Part shown: positions 38,887 through 49,106 of the stretch, piece by piece
Layout of the letters: the number at the start of each line of letters is the position of its first letter
How positions within the stretch are numbered: the first letter of the stretch is position 1
NCBI GenBank assembly: GCA_963826795.1
Contig: CAWGYT010000027.1
Coordinates: 204,239-268,238 of the forward strand
Length of the DNA stretch: 64,000 nt
Direction: 5' to 3'
Source of the DNA: CAWGYT01 sp963826795
Lineage (GTDB): Bacteria; Planctomycetota; Planctomycetia; Pirellulales; Pirellulaceae
Position numbers and translations under genes: made by a program
Notes under the pieces: generated by a model
The model's database searches: none
Told to the model about the DNA's origin: nothing
The model's input: only the letters and a program-made list of their open reading frames with translations

Positions 38887-39899
38887 CTAACCATGCTTCT
38901 CCTCGTGTCCGCCAAATTCGAATCGCATCGCCGACAGGATCTTGTCGGCGAAGTCCTCCTCGCCCCGCGACGCGAAACGTTGATACAGCGCGGCGCTCAG
39001 CACCGGTGCCGGCGATCCTTCCTCGATCGCAGCCAACAACGTCCAGCGTCCCTCGCCGGAATCGGAGACGCGGCCGGTGAACTTGGCCAGTGTTGGATCC
39101 TGGGCCAGTGCCATCGCGGTCAAGTCGAGCAACCACGACGCCACCACACTGCCGCGCCGCCAGACCTCCGTAATCGCCGGCAGGTTCATCTCATATTGGT
39201 AGTATTCCGGCGTGCGCAAGGGAGTCGTTTCGGCGTCGGCGGCGTGGCCTGTCTTGCCGACGTTGGCGTGCTTAAGCACATTCAGCCCTTCGGCATAGGC
39301 AGCCATGATGCCATACTCGATCCCGTTGTGCACCATCTTGACGAAATGGCCGGCGCCAGCCGGCCCACAGTGCAGGTACCCGTCTTCGGCCGTGGTACCG
39401 ACACGATCGGCACCGGGCGTCCGCGGGATGTGCCCCTGGCCTGGAGCCAAGACCTTGAAAATCGGGTCCAAACGCTTTACCGCCGCGTCTTCGCCGCCAA
39501 TCATCATACAATAGCCACGTTCCCGTCCCCAGACGCCGCCGCTGGTGCCGACGTCCAGATAGTAGACGCCCTTGGCCCACAGTTCCTTGGCTCGGCGAAT
39601 ATCGTCGATGTAATACGAGTTGCCGCCGTCGATGACGATATCGTCCTGTTGCAGCTTGCCAGCAAGGTCGGTCACGGATGAGTCCACCACCGCAGCCGGG
39701 ACCATTAACCAAACCGCTCGCGGCGGTGCAAGTTTTCGAATGAAATCGTCCAACGACAATGTGCGGGGTCGCCTTCCCTGGCCAGCGTTTGCACGGCCTC
39801 GACATTCGGGTCATAAACCACGCATTGATGTCCGCCGTTCATCAGTCGGCGGACCATGTTCGCGCCCATCCGCCCCAGTCCGATCATTCCAAGTTGCAT
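38887..39899 (-). pseudogene. gnd: 6-phosphogluconate dehydrogenase (decarboxylating, GntZ-type), one frameshift
   Basis: ATG 39899: MQLGMIGLGRMGANMVRRL (NAD(P) loop) and VVYDPNVEAV. The phase changes near 39765; the rest runs SLDDFIRKLAPPRAVWLMVP, YYLDVGTSGGVWGRERGYCM, GAGHFVKMVHNGIEYG (catalytic Lys and HN..EYG) and a C-terminal helical domain to 38887. Length ~335 fits the short GntZ/YqeC type. It oxidatively decarboxylates 6-phosphogluconate. Seven bases separate it from the kinase gene. Confidence 0.85.
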
Positions 39900-39954
39900 C
39901 GAACACTCCTTCGCAAGTTAAGGCACTTATCTCTTTTGAGTCAGACTGCTCGTT

Positions 39955-40571
39955 CAATCCCGTGTGTGACTGCAATCGTTCCAAAGACGGACGACCGGAT
40001 CGTCTCGGCCGTGGTGGTAACCGACGCTACACAAGGCGGCTGGTGTCAAGGAAGAAGAACCTTCCCGCCGTTGCATCCAGATCCAACCAACGAGCAGCGA
40101 GGACGCTGAGAAAATGACCGTGCGAAAAGAGCAGCACGTTCGTTATCGAAAGAACGCAAGCCGCTGGATAACTCGGCTCGCCCGAACAGCCACATCTGTC
40201 ACCGATTCGCCACCCGGGCAGCCATCGCGAAATAACTCCCAGCCAGGCTTTTGCTGACCAATCTCATGCGTCGTTTTTCCTTCGTAATCGCCGTAGTTCC
40301 ATTCGACGAGGTCGTCATCCACGGTGGCAACGATGCCAAAGCCGGCCAGTTCGCAGGTACGCGAGGCGCGACGTAGCGGGCTGGTGAACACGTGTGCAAA
40401 GGTCAATCGTTGTAGCCGTTCGCCCAGTCGACGCGCGTTGCGCTCGCCGCGCTCGGTCAGCGGAAGATCCGTCACGCCGGTATGCTGGCCCGTGATGGTC
40501 CAGGCCGTTTCGCCGTGCCGGGCAAGGTAAATCAGAGGAAGTAGTTCATCGCCACTGCCACGCTGTGTCAT
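39955..40571 (-). pseudogene. Histidine phosphatase (phosphoglycerate-mutase-like), frameshifted
   Basis: Start ATG 40571 lies inside the proton-ATPase gene (26-base overlap). LIYLARHGETAW holds the phospho-histidine; SPLRRASRTCELAGF, WNYGDYEGKTTHEI and CPGGESVTDV follow. Near 40140 the frame is lost. The next block, NVLLFSHGHFLSVLAARW with the second active-site His, is in another phase, and after a further shift near 40035 the end reads YHHGRDDPVVRLWND. This is a SixA/GpmB-like phosphatase whose substrate may be a sugar phosphate of the pathway encoded downstream. Confidence 0.7.
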
Positions 40572-43122
40572 CTTGACACTCCGGCAGGTGCTCTCTTCGC
40601 AAGAGTGGCGCGGCAGTTGGATCGAACACTCGGTACGCGAGCAGTTTGGCGCGATCGTTCACGAGGAACCAAACCAGAGCGTAGCCCCAGACAAACAACG
40701 TCCAGCCCCAACCGAGCGGTGTCATGAAGAAGCCGTAAACCGCGATCAGTGTCGCGATCAGTTGTGTGCTGAGCACCGCCAGCAGCAGCACCGGTGCGGG
40801 ACGTGTCGACCAGAACGGGCCGCGTGTGCGCGTGAGAAAAATCGTCAGATGTCCCGCCACGGATAGCTTCAAATACATTAGTGTCTGAATGTGGGCGCGG
40901 TCGAGATGAAAGACTCGCTCGCCGAGATAAAACAAGCCGAAGGCGGAGACGACCCCGATGACGCCCAACACCGAGGCGACTCCCAGGACCATAAGCATGT
41001 TCCAGGCCTCGGGTTTGTCCTTGTAATGAACGTTGTCATAGGCAATGGACAGGATCGCGCCGTCGTTGAGTAGCGCCAGCATCACGATCATCACTGCGGT
41101 CAGTGGATAGAAGTTAAAGATCAAGATCGCCAGTGTCATGAACAACAGGACGCGCAGCGTCTCGGCGATGCGGTAGATCGCGTAACTGTTCATCCGCTGG
41201 AAAATTTTTCGGCTCTCCTTAATCGCGTCGATGATTACTGACAGGCCGGGCGTCATCAGCACGATGGATGCCGCGGCCCGCGCCGCGTCGGTCGCGCCCG
41301 AAACCGCGATCCCACAGTCCGCCTTCTTTAGCGCCGGCGCGTCGTTCACTCCATCGCCCGTCATGCCGACGATGTGGCCGCGCTGCTGCAGAACGTCGAC
41401 GATGTGGAATTTGTGTTCGGGGAACACTTGGGCAAATCCATCCGCTTGTTCGATGGATTCCGCCAGTTGCCCCGTCTCATGGTGCTTGGTATCACCGAAA
41501 CCGCTGGCGTCAAGGATGTTCATCCCCAGCCCCAATTTCCGGGCCGTTTCCCGAGCGATCGCCAGTGCATCGCCCGTCACCATCTTGACGTTGACTCCCA
41601 TCGCTCGGGCGGTTGCGATGGTCGCTTTGGCCTGCTCACGCGGCGGATCGAACAAGGGCAACACGCCGAGAAAACGCCACCGATGAACATCGTCGTATTG
41701 GGCGACGCCCAACGATCGAAACCCGCGCGCTGCGAACTGATCGACCGCCTCGTTCACTTGAGCGCGAATCGCGTCGGCATCAGCGACGAGCTCGATCATG
41801 ACTTGCGGCGCACCTTTGCTGGTTTTGAATTCTCCGCCGTCCTTGGCGCGAACGGACGCTTCGGTCCGTTTGTGAACGGGGTCGAAAGGTTGAAAGTGAA
41901 CGACTTCGTAATCGCTGGTCCTGGCGGCATCGCAGCTCGCCAAGACCGCATGGTCGATCGCGTCTTGATCCTCGGCCCTGGACGCGAGCGCCGCAGCCAG
42001 CAAAAGTTGTTCCTTGGAAATGCCGTCCATCAGGAACGGATCGCCAAGCGTCAACTTGTTCTGGGTCAGGGTGCCGGTCTTGTCCGAACACAATACGTCC
42101 ACGCCCGCCAATTCCTCGATGGCGGCTAACCGTGTCACGATCGCTTCTTTCTTGGCCAGCAACCGGGCGCCGACCGCCATCGTCACCGACAGCACGGTCG
42201 GCATCGCCACCGGGATCGCCGCCACGGTCAATACCAAAGCGAACTGAAGTGTGGTGAGTATCGGGTCGCCGCGGAACAAAGCGACCGTAATAATCACTGC
42301 CACCAGAGCTGCCGCCAGCATGATCAGGTAATCGCCGATCTTCAGCACCGCGCGTTGGAAATGGCTGGTCGTGTGTGCCTCCTGCACCAGCTGCGCCGTT
42401 TTGCCAAAGTAAGTGTTCGTACCGGTGGCATAGACCATCGCGTCGATCTCGCCTTGGCGGATGATCGAACCCGAAAACAGCTCGTCGCCAGATTCGCGCG
42501 TGGCGGGTAACGACTCGCCCGTCAAAGCCGACTGATCGACTTCGATCGGGTCACCCTCCAACAATCGCGCATCGGCCGGCACAATGTCGCCCAGTCGCAC
42601 ACGGATCACATCGCCCGGCACGATCTCACGCACGGCCGGAGTGATCCACTTCCCATCGCGCCGGACTCGAGCCTTGATCGCCAGCTTGGCCTTCAGCGCG
42701 GCAATCGCGTTACCCGCTTGATGTTCTTCCCAGAATCCGACCATCGAATTGGCCAGCAGCAGCACCAGGATGATGAAAAAATCCGGCCAGTGTCGGGCGA
42801 CCGCTGACAGAATCACAGCCGCTTCGATCATCCACGGGATCGGTCCCCAGAAATAGCTGAGAAATTTCAGCAACGGGTTGAGCGACTTTTCTTCCAGCTC
42901 GTTCGGTCCATACTGGGCCAGCCGCTTTGTCGCCTCGGCCTGGCGGAGGCCGTCCGGTGACGAGCCCAATCGTTTCTCCAACTCCGGCATCGACAGGGAC
43001 TTCAATTCTTCCGTCGCGTTTGGCTTGAATCCAAGCCCGACGAGTTGCCCTTCGGACTTCGAAGCGGTGGCTGCACGGGGATCCAAGTAGGACGGCTTGG
43101 GTTCTTCGGTAATAGCTTTCAT
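40546..43122 (-). CDS. P-type proton-exporting ATPase (PMA1-like, P3A)
   Basis: 858 residues from ATG 43122, intact. Actuator loop TGES (DQSALTGESLPAT), phosphorylation site CSDKTGTLTQNK (D~347), nucleotide domain with KGAPQ, hinge MTGDGVNDAPALKKADCGIA, and about ten membrane helices. The family pumps H+ out at the expense of ATP. Bacterial copies are usually linked to acid or energy stress. It is the first large gene of the minus-strand run leading into pentose-phosphate genes, suggesting ATP made there fuels pH homeostasis. Confidence 0.93.
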   Translation of the reverse strand: MKAITEEPKPSYLDPRAATASKSEGQLVGLGFKPNATEELKSLSMPELEKRLGSSPDGLRQAEATKRLAQYGPNELEEKSLNPLLKFLSYFWGPIPWMIEAAVILSAVARHWPDFFIILVLLLANSMVGFWEEHQAGNAIAALKAKLAIKARVRRDGKWITPAVREIVPGDVIRVRLGDIVPADARLLEGDPIEVDQSALTGESLPATRESGDELFSGSIIRQGEIDAMVYATGTNTYFGKTAQLVQEAHTTSHFQRAVLKIGDYLIMLAAALVAVIITVALFRGDPILTTLQFALVLTVAAIPVAMPTVLSVTMAVGARLLAKKEAIVTRLAAIEELAGVDVLCSDKTGTLTQNKLTLGDPFLMDGISKEQLLLAAALASRAEDQDAIDHAVLASCDAARTSDYEVVHFQPFDPVHKRTEASVRAKDGGEFKTSKGAPQVMIELVADADAIRAQVNEAVDQFAARGFRSLGVAQYDDVHRWRFLGVLPLFDPPREQAKATIATARAMGVNVKMVTGDALAIARETARKLGLGMNILDASGFGDTKHHETGQLAESIEQADGFAQVFPEHKFHIVDVLQQRGHIVGMTGDGVNDAPALKKADCGIAVSGATDAARAAASIVLMTPGLSVIIDAIKESRKIFQRMNSYAIYRIAETLRVLLFMTLAILIFNFYPLTAVMIVMLALLNDGAILSIAYDNVHYKDKPEAWNMLMVLGVASVLGVIGVVSAFGLFYLGERVFHLDRAHIQTLMYLKLSVAGHLTIFLTRTRGPFWSTRPAPVLLLAVLSTQLIATLIAVYGFFMTPLGWGWTLFVWGYALVWFLVNDRAKLLAYRVFDPTAAPLLRREHLPECQDDTAWQWR

Positions 43123-43320
43123 CGTGCTGATCTTTTCGAGAGTTTGGACTGGGGAAGTCGACGGCGCTACACCGTTGCCTCCGGCGGGTGCGCGGGTCCT
43201 CCGGCGGTAGGAGGACGGCGAGGTCAAAGCGAGCTACACCGATCCGGTTGTCGGCCATCCCTCGTCTCCAGTGGTCAGCCCCGTTGCGGTGTCGATCCAT
43301 TGACGCGTGTTCATTGCGTG

Positions 43321-43683
43321 CTACTCCCTGAGCCATCGGTAAGCGTCGTCATACGCCGATGCCGCAAAGTGCTTCACATCCACGTCGATCATGTGACCAA
43401 TCAATGCCGGCAATTCCCTCAGCAGCAGGCTGTCGCTGACGACCGCCAGTTTCCCGATCTTTGCATGGTGACTCTCAACGAATCGCATATGTGCCATCAT
43501 CGCTGCCAGGTTCGCCCATCCGGGGAATGACTTCGCGCGAATCAACACCCCAGGCAACTTTCCATGCTCGGCAATGTACGGGTCGACCTCCGCGGTGACG
43601 CTTTCAAAATCCGCCGCATCGAGAGGAGCGTCTGGTTCCAGCAGCAGAATGCCTTCGGGCAGCGTGAGTTTGTGATTGAGCAT
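43321..43683 (-). CDS. SpoIIAA-like (STAS-related) protein, second copy
   Basis: 120 residues from ATG 43683. Pattern as in the 27392 protein: DPYIAEHGKLPGVLIRAKSF, PGWANLAAMMAHMRF, KIGKLAVVSDS and a final AYDDAYRWLRE. It belongs to the SpoIIAA-like family with divergent sequence. Its function is unknown; relatives occur beside universal stress proteins and oxidases. A ~200-base spacer to the proton ATPase contains no clear gene. Confidence 0.75.
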   Translation of the reverse strand: MLNHKLTLPEGILLLEPDAPLDAADFESVTAEVDPYIAEHGKLPGVLIRAKSFPGWANLAAMMAHMRFVESHHAKIGKLAVVSDSLLLRELPALIGHMIDVDVKHFAASAYDDAYRWLRE

Positions 43684-43792
43684 GGTTTGCCCTACTGATG
43701 AATGGTGTATGTCAAATTCAAGCGATCATGTTTGCCTTGATTCAGTAGCATGTTGTGCTCGTTTTGCCACAAAGCCTGAAATGCAACGTTCA

Positions 43793-44833
43793 TCAAAAGT
43801 CCTCGTTACCAGCGCGGACGACGAGTTTGCCAAAGTTCTTTCCGGCGAGAAGTCCAATGAACGCGTTGGGGGCTTCTTCGAGTCCGTCGATTACATCCTC
43901 CAAGAACTTGATCTTGCCTTCCGCGACCCACGGCCCGATGGCAGCAGCGAACTCGCCGTATCGAGATCCATAGTCGTCGAAGATAATGAATCCCTGAGCT
44001 TTGACGCGGCGGATCAATATGGTCTGCATCAACAACGCCAGACGATCTGGGCCTTTTGGCAGTTCGGTATCGTTGTAATGCGCGATTAACCCGCAAACAG
44101 GAATGCGAGCCTTCGCGTTCAACAACGGAAGCACGGCGTCGAATACCTTTCCGCCGACGCTCTCGAAGTAAACGTCGATGCCCTTTGGACAAGCACTGGC
44201 GAGTTGTTCGGTAAAATCTTCGGCATGATGATCGACACACGCATCAAATCCAAACGTTTCGACACCGGCTCGACACTTGTCCGGTCCGCCGGCCACCCCG
44301 ACAACCCGACAGCCTTTCAGCTTGGCGATTTGCCCCACGACCGAACCGACCGCACCGGTCGCCGCCGCCATGACAACGGTCTCGCCCGGTTTCGGCTGCC
44401 CGATATCGAGCAGTCCCATGTAGGCAGTAAATCCAGGCATTCCGAGCACGCCGAGTGCCAACGACGGATGCTCAAGATGCTCGCCCAACGGCATCAGCCC
44501 AGTCCCATCGGAGACGCAGTAGTCTTGCCAACCAGCGTAGGCCAGCACCCAATCGCCCACGGTAAGATCGGGATGCTGCGATTCCATCACACGACAAACA
44601 GCACCGCCGACCATCACGTCACCGAGCGCAACCGGTGGCGCGTACGAGGGCGTGTCGTTCATGCGGCCGCGCATATACGGGTCGAGCGAAAGATAGACCG
44701 TCCGCAGCAATACTTGACCTGCGTGTGCTGTGGGTAGTTCGGCATTTTCGAGACGAAAGTCATCAAGAACCGGGGCGCCCTGCGGACGTGAATTCAATAC
44801 GATGCGGCGGTTGATCTGTTGGTTTTGATTCAT
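43793..44833 (-). CDS. NADP-dependent MDR oxidoreductase (CurA/YncB-like)
   Basis: 346 residues from ATG 44833 (ATGA overlap with the phosphoketolase stop), intact. Medium-chain reductase without zinc ligands: YLSLDPYMRGRMNDTPSYAP, VMAAATGAVGSVVGQIAKLK (NADP loop AxGxxG), VYFESVGGKVFDAVLPLL. CurA-like enzymes reduce alpha,beta-unsaturated aldehydes and ketones, so it may detoxify lipid-peroxidation products. Coupling to xfp links it to the stress-metabolism operon. Confidence 0.88.
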   Translation of the reverse strand: MNQNQQINRRIVLNSRPQGAPVLDDFRLENAELPTAHAGQVLLRTVYLSLDPYMRGRMNDTPSYAPPVALGDVMVGGAVCRVMESQHPDLTVGDWVLAYAGWQDYCVSDGTGLMPLGEHLEHPSLALGVLGMPGFTAYMGLLDIGQPKPGETVVMAAATGAVGSVVGQIAKLKGCRVVGVAGGPDKCRAGVETFGFDACVDHHAEDFTEQLASACPKGIDVYFESVGGKVFDAVLPLLNAKARIPVCGLIAHYNDTELPKGPDRLALLMQTILIRRVKAQGFIIFDDYGSRYGEFAAAIGPWVAEGKIKFLEDVIDGLEEAPNAFIGLLAGKNFGKLVVRAGNEDF

Positions 44834-47214
44834 TGCACGCTCCATTTCCAGTTGCGAATCTCCGGCATGTCTTGGCCGTTCTTGTTGATGTATTGCTTGT
44901 GCTCGATCAGCTTGTCGGCAAGTTGCTGCTTCAAGTAGATGCCCTTGTCGCCCGTTTGCGGCAGACGGTCGATCGCGTCCATCACCAAGTGAAAACGGTC
45001 GAGTTCGTTCATGACCGTCATATCGAACGGCGTCGTGATTGTGCCTTCTTCCTTGTAGCCGCGAACGTGAAAGTTGTCGTGATTGGTACGGCGATAGGTC
45101 AGCCGGTGGATCAGCCATGGATAAGCATGAAATGCAAAGATCACTGGCTTGTCGCGGGTGAAAAGGTCGTCGAAATCGGTGTCACTCAAGCCGTGCGGAT
45201 GCTCGGATTCCGGTTGTAACTTCATCAAGTCGACAATGTTGACAACTCGGATTTTCAACTGGGGCAAATGCTCGCGCATGATCTGGACAGCGGCGAGCGT
45301 TTCAAGCGTAGGCACGTCACCACAACATGCCATCACCATATCGGGCTCAGCCACTTGATCATTGCTCGCCCACTGCCAGATCCCGATACCCTCGGTACAG
45401 TGCTTGACGGCGGCGTCCATCGCCAGCCACTGGGGCGCCGGGTGTTTGCCCGCGATGACGACATTGACGTAGTGGCGGCTGCGCAGACAATGGTCCATCA
45501 CCGACAGCAGACAGTTAGCATCGGGCGGCAGGTAGACTCGCACCACTTCGGCCTTCTTGTTGACAACGTGGTCGATGAAACCGGGGTCTTGGTGTGTGAA
45601 TCCATTGTGATCTTGTCGCCAAACGTGTGAGGCGAGCAGATAATTCAGCGAAGCGATCCTTCGTCGCCAAGGCAAGTGCGAGGTGACCTTCAGCCACTTG
45701 GCATGTTGATTGAACATCGAATCGACGATGTGAATAAACGCCTCGTAGCAGTTGAACAGTCCATGCCGTCCGGTGAGTAGATAGCCTTCGAGCCAACCCT
45801 CGCATTGGTGCTCGCTGAGCATTTCCATGACGCGTCCGGCGGGTGCAAGGAACTCGTCGTTCGGAATGGTGGCGCATCCCATTGCCGCGTCGTGACATCA
45901 AAGACGGCTTCCAGGCCGTTGGAAGCCGTTTCGTCAGGACCAAACACGCGAAAGTTATGTTGCTCGGCGTTGAGCTGGACCACGTCGCGGATGAATCGTC
46001 CCAGTTCATGTGTGTCACCAATACCTTGGACTCCCGGCTCGGGGACATCGACAGCGTACTCGCGATAGTCGGGCATCTTCAAATCACGAAGTAGCATGCC
46101 GCCGTTGGCGTGCGGATTGGCACCCATGCGGCGCTCGCCTTGGGGAGCAAGTTCCGCCAATTCCGGTTTCAATCGCCCGTCCTCGTCAAACAATTCTTCC
46201 GGTCGATAACTCCGCAACCAGTCTTCCAGCAGTTGCAGATGTTCGGGATGAGTTGCCGGGTCGGAGAGTGGCACTTGATGAGCATGAAAAGTGCCTTCGA
46301 TCTGCACGCCGTCCACGATCTTTGGGCCCGTCCAACCCTTGGGCGACTTGAGCACGATCATGGGCCAACGCGGACGGGTCAAGTTGCCGTTCTCACGGGC
46401 GTCGCCTTGGATGTATTTGATCTGATCGATTGCGATGTCGAGCGTCGCCGCCATTGCTTCGTGCATCCGTTTAGGGTCATCGCCTTCGACGAAGTAGGGT
46501 GTCCAGCCGTAACCACGGAGCAACTGTTCGAGTTCCTCGTGCTCAATGCGCGCCAAGATCGTCGGGTTGGCGATCTTGTAACCGTTCAAGTGCAAGATCG
46601 GCAGCACGGCGCCGTCACTGGCTGGATTGAGAAACTTGTTGGAGTGCCACGCTGTTGCGAGTGGTCCAGTTTCCGCTTCACCATCACCGACCACGCAGGC
46701 CACAATGAGTTCAGGATTATCGAACACCGCGCCGAACGAATGGCTGAGCGAATAGCCCAACTCGCCCCCTTCGTGGATCGAACCGGGACATTCTGGCGAG
46801 GCATGGCTGGGGATGCCGCCGGGAAAGGAAAACTGAATGAAAAGCTTTCGCAAGCCGGCTTCGTCTTGACTGATGTCGGGATAGATTTCGCTGTAGGTGC
46901 CTTCGAGATACGTATTCGCCACCACCGCTGGCCCACCGTGTCCGGGACCGGAGACGTAAATCATGTCGAGGTCGTATGTGTTTGATGACTCGATTCAGGT
47001 GCGCATAGATGAAATTCTGTCCCGGAGTGGTGCCCCAGTGGCCGAGCAGCATGTGTTTCACATCGGCGAGTTCGAGCGGCCGCTTCAGCAGTGGGTTGTC
47101 GTAGAGATAAATCTGGCCCACCGAAAGATAGTTGGCTGCTCGCCAATAGGCGTCGATCTTGTGGAGCAGGTCTTTCGAAGGCGTGGTCGTTCGTTCCATT
47201 GTCATCGTAGTCAT
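44830..47214 (-). pseudogene. xfp: Xylulose-5-P/fructose-6-P phosphoketolase, two frameshifts
   Basis: From ATG 47214: IDAYWRAANYLSVGQIYLYD, LLGHWGTTPGQNFIYAHLNR, then (after an extra base near 46975) YVSGPGHGGPAVVANTYLEG, GGELGYSLSHSFGAVFDNP, CVVGDGEAETGPLATAWH (ThDP site), and (after a missing base near 45882) EFLAPAGRVMEMLSEHQCEG, HVWRQDHNGFTHQDPGFIDH, and NHDNFHVRGYKEEGTITTPF. The order and ~790-residue total are normal. Splits ketose phosphates to acetyl phosphate plus an aldose phosphate. With acetate kinase next door it yields ATP without oxygen. Confidence 0.88.
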
Positions 47215-47288
47215 ATTTGTTCCATCGGTATTCAAAGCGAGCATTCGACCACAGGTCGGGTTGAGTCGGGCCGATGCAAGACCACAAT

Positions 47289-47303
47289 GCAAGTTGCAGG
47301 CCA
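47289..47303 (-). promoter_or_regulatory. Possible sigma-54 promoter for xfp
   Basis: On the minus strand TGGCCT-GCAAC-TTGC, with the essential GG-N10-GC and a perfect TTGCA box but a weak -24 part, ~75 bases before the xfp start. Confidence 0.35.
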
Positions 47304-47359
47304 TTCGAAACCAGTAGCAAGTTGGTCTCGACCGTGGATTCGCGGCGGAGACCGCCGTG

Positions 47360-48143
47360 CTACGAACTGTATAAAAGGCGGCTTACCGATCGCGCAATCA
47401 TCAGCTCTTCGTTGGTCTTCATCACGCGAACTGTGACGGGACTATCGTCCTGAGAGATGATCGATGCATTCGAGTCATTGCGCTTGCGATCCAACCGGAT
47501 ACCCAAGAAAGTCAGATCGCCGCGAATACGCCAGCGAATCGCCGGTGCGTTCTCACCAATGCCCGCCGTGAAGACCAGAACCTCCAATCCGCCTAGGACG
47601 GCCATCAGTACTGCCAGAAACTTTTTCGCCTGGTAACAAAAAAGTTCGATCGCTTCGGCCGCTCGCGGATCTTTCTGCTCTTGGCCCAACAGATCTTTCA
47701 CATCAGAACTGATGCCCGACAGGCCCAACGGTCCGCCTTGTTGATTCACTAGCTGGTCAAGGTGCTCGATATCCCGGCGTTTTTCGCGGAGCAGGTACAA
47801 CCGTCAGCTCAGGCGCGATTAGCTGGAACTGGACGTACTTAGTTCCACCATGTACCACCCGGTGGCCCACGGAATCCAAGCCCTGAGCAGCCGCTTCATC
47901 TCGCAGCCAAGCTAAGATGGCCCGGAAGGCACTGTCGTGATCTGGCGATTCGAGCGGTCGCTCGGTCAAGGCTGCGCCATCGGCACGCCGAACCTGAAAC
48001 ACTCCAACGCCGAGCCCGATTCGATCCATCCGGCCAGAGAACACAAGGGTTTCAGTCCGTCCCACATGGAACAGGGCAAACTTGACGCTGGACGAGCCGC
48101 TGTTGATCGTCAGGATTCGGTTGAAGTGCTCGTCGTTCGTCAT
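47360..48143 (-). pseudogene. ackA: Acetate kinase with its middle deleted
   Basis: The N-terminal frame from ATG 48143 reads ILTINSGSSSVKFALF, ESPDHDSAFRAILAWL and GHRVVHGGTKYV, then breaks near 47800. The C-terminal frame starts YLLREKRRDIEHLDQLVNQQ and continues GLSGISSDVKDLL, AIELFCYQAKKF and LEVLVFTAGIGENAP to 47360. The ~180 residues normally in between, with the catalytic Asp/Arg, the ATP-binding FHGLSH-type region and H/GNG motifs, are missing. Functional acetate kinase makes ATP from the acetyl phosphate produced by xfp. Confidence 0.8.
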
Positions 48144-48344
48144 TCGCGAAAGCGTTCTGACACTTTCCCATTGAGACTCAGCCTGAACAACCCGCTTGGC
48201 GGTCGTTCGTTTTCACGGACCTAATTCGGGGGAGCAGGAATCCACGTGAGGCCGCCGGTAGCGTTCGCCAAGTAAGACGGACCGCCGGTCGGAGAGGAAG
48301 ATCCAACCGACAGAACGTTTCACCTTTGGCTAACCGGTCAGAAA

Positions 48345-48372
48345 CTGGTCGGTCCGGCAAGAAGCTGGTCGG
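48345..48372. promoter_or_regulatory. Paired CTGGTCGG motifs, enhancer candidate
   Basis: CTGGTCGG at 48345-48352 and 48365-48372, exactly 20 bases apart (two helical turns), upstream of ackA. The same octamer occurs 113 bases before the Usp -24 box, and near-copies spaced 20 bases lie at 55702-55729. Speculative binding sites of the sigma-54 activator. Confidence 0.3.
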
Positions 48373-48406
48373 CTGCGTGACGGTTCACAGGAATTTATTT
48401 TGCGTT

Positions 48407-48940
48407 TCACTCAGCGGAAACGTGATGATCGACGGCGATCGAGTTCGTTTTTTCGACGATGCTCTTGGCTGTGGTCACGTTGTCAGGCGTCCCGTGGGCG
48501 ATCAAGAGGAATTTGCCTGCTTTCAGCGCCGTTTCGTACTGCACGATGCTGTCCTTGGGGATGCCGATGCTGAATAGCGCCGCGCCCAACGCGCTCAACC
48601 CGCCGACAACCGCCGCGCCTTCCAAGCCGCCCAAAATGAGCGCAACGAGCGGTCCGGCGACCAAGAGCGGACCGATGCCGGGAATCCAAAAGAATGCCGA
48701 TCCGAACAAGAGCCCCCAGATGCCGCCCCAAAAAGCCCCGAATTTACCCCAGTGCTTCATGCGGTCGCCTGCGTTGTAGTATCCCACGACGTGTTCGTCG
48801 GTGTGGTAGTCGCGGCCGACGATCGAGAGCTGCTTCATGTCGAAGCCAGCCTTCTGCAATTCCTTGACCGCGTCTTCTGCGCTCGTGTGGGTGTCGTAGG
48901 TGGCAACGACGGAGTTCTGCTGCTTTGTAGCTGTGGTCAT
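48407..48940 (-). CDS. DUF1269/GSP17M-like stress protein with glycine-rich membrane segment
   Basis: 177 residues from ATG 48940, with AAGGAG 8 bases upstream. N-terminal VVATYDTHTSAEDAVKELQK is a general-stress-protein-17M-like alpha/beta unit that often ends LSIVGRDYH, as here. A hydrophobic Gly/Ala/Leu hairpin (GLLFGSAFFWIPGIGPLLVA, GLEGAAVVGGLSALGAALFS) follows, then a second alpha/beta unit with FLLIAHGTPDNV. Probably membrane-associated. A relative is at 54085-54635. Transcribed divergently from the BON-like gene, with a sigma-54 promoter. Confidence 0.8.
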   Translation of the reverse strand: MTTATKQQNSVVATYDTHTSAEDAVKELQKAGFDMKQLSIVGRDYHTDEHVVGYYNAGDRMKHWGKFGAFWGGIWGLLFGSAFFWIPGIGPLLVAGPLVALILGGLEGAAVVGGLSALGAALFSIGIPKDSIVQYETALKAGKFLLIAHGTPDNVTTAKSIVEKTNSIAVDHHVSAE

Positions 48941-49015
48941 CTCGGTTTCTCCTTGAAAACATGTGGTGCGTCCACGTTGCCGTGGATCGTGACTCAATTC
49001 GCTTTGTAACGACGA

Positions 49016-49030
49016 GCAACTGTTGTGCCG
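49016..49030 (-). promoter_or_regulatory. Sigma-54 promoter for the DUF1269-like gene
   Basis: Minus strand CGGCAC-N5-TTGC, one mismatch to TGGCAC-N5-TTGC. Predicted start near 49004, 64 bases before ATG 48940. Confidence 0.65.
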
Positions 49031-49047
49031 GAGAACGACAGGTGGAA

Positions 49048-49062
49048 TGGCACACTCGTTGC
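49048..49062 (+). promoter_or_regulatory. Perfect sigma-54 promoter for the BON-like gene
   Basis: TGGCAC-ACTCG-TTGC followed by T: full match to the -24/-12 consensus. Predicted start near 49074, 33 bases before ATG 49107. It is divergent to the promoter at 49016-49030, with 17 bases between the boxes. Confidence 0.75.
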
Positions 49063-49106
49063 TTGCTCGTTGTTGTGCGGCAGCGAGTCTTCACACAAAG
49101 GAAAAA

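Noticed and set aside
43228..43320. Short minus-strand reading (NTRQWIDTATGLTTGDEGW) upstream of the proton ATPase
   Set aside because: It looks like a scrap of a planctomycete coding region, but is too short and lacks a supported start and end.
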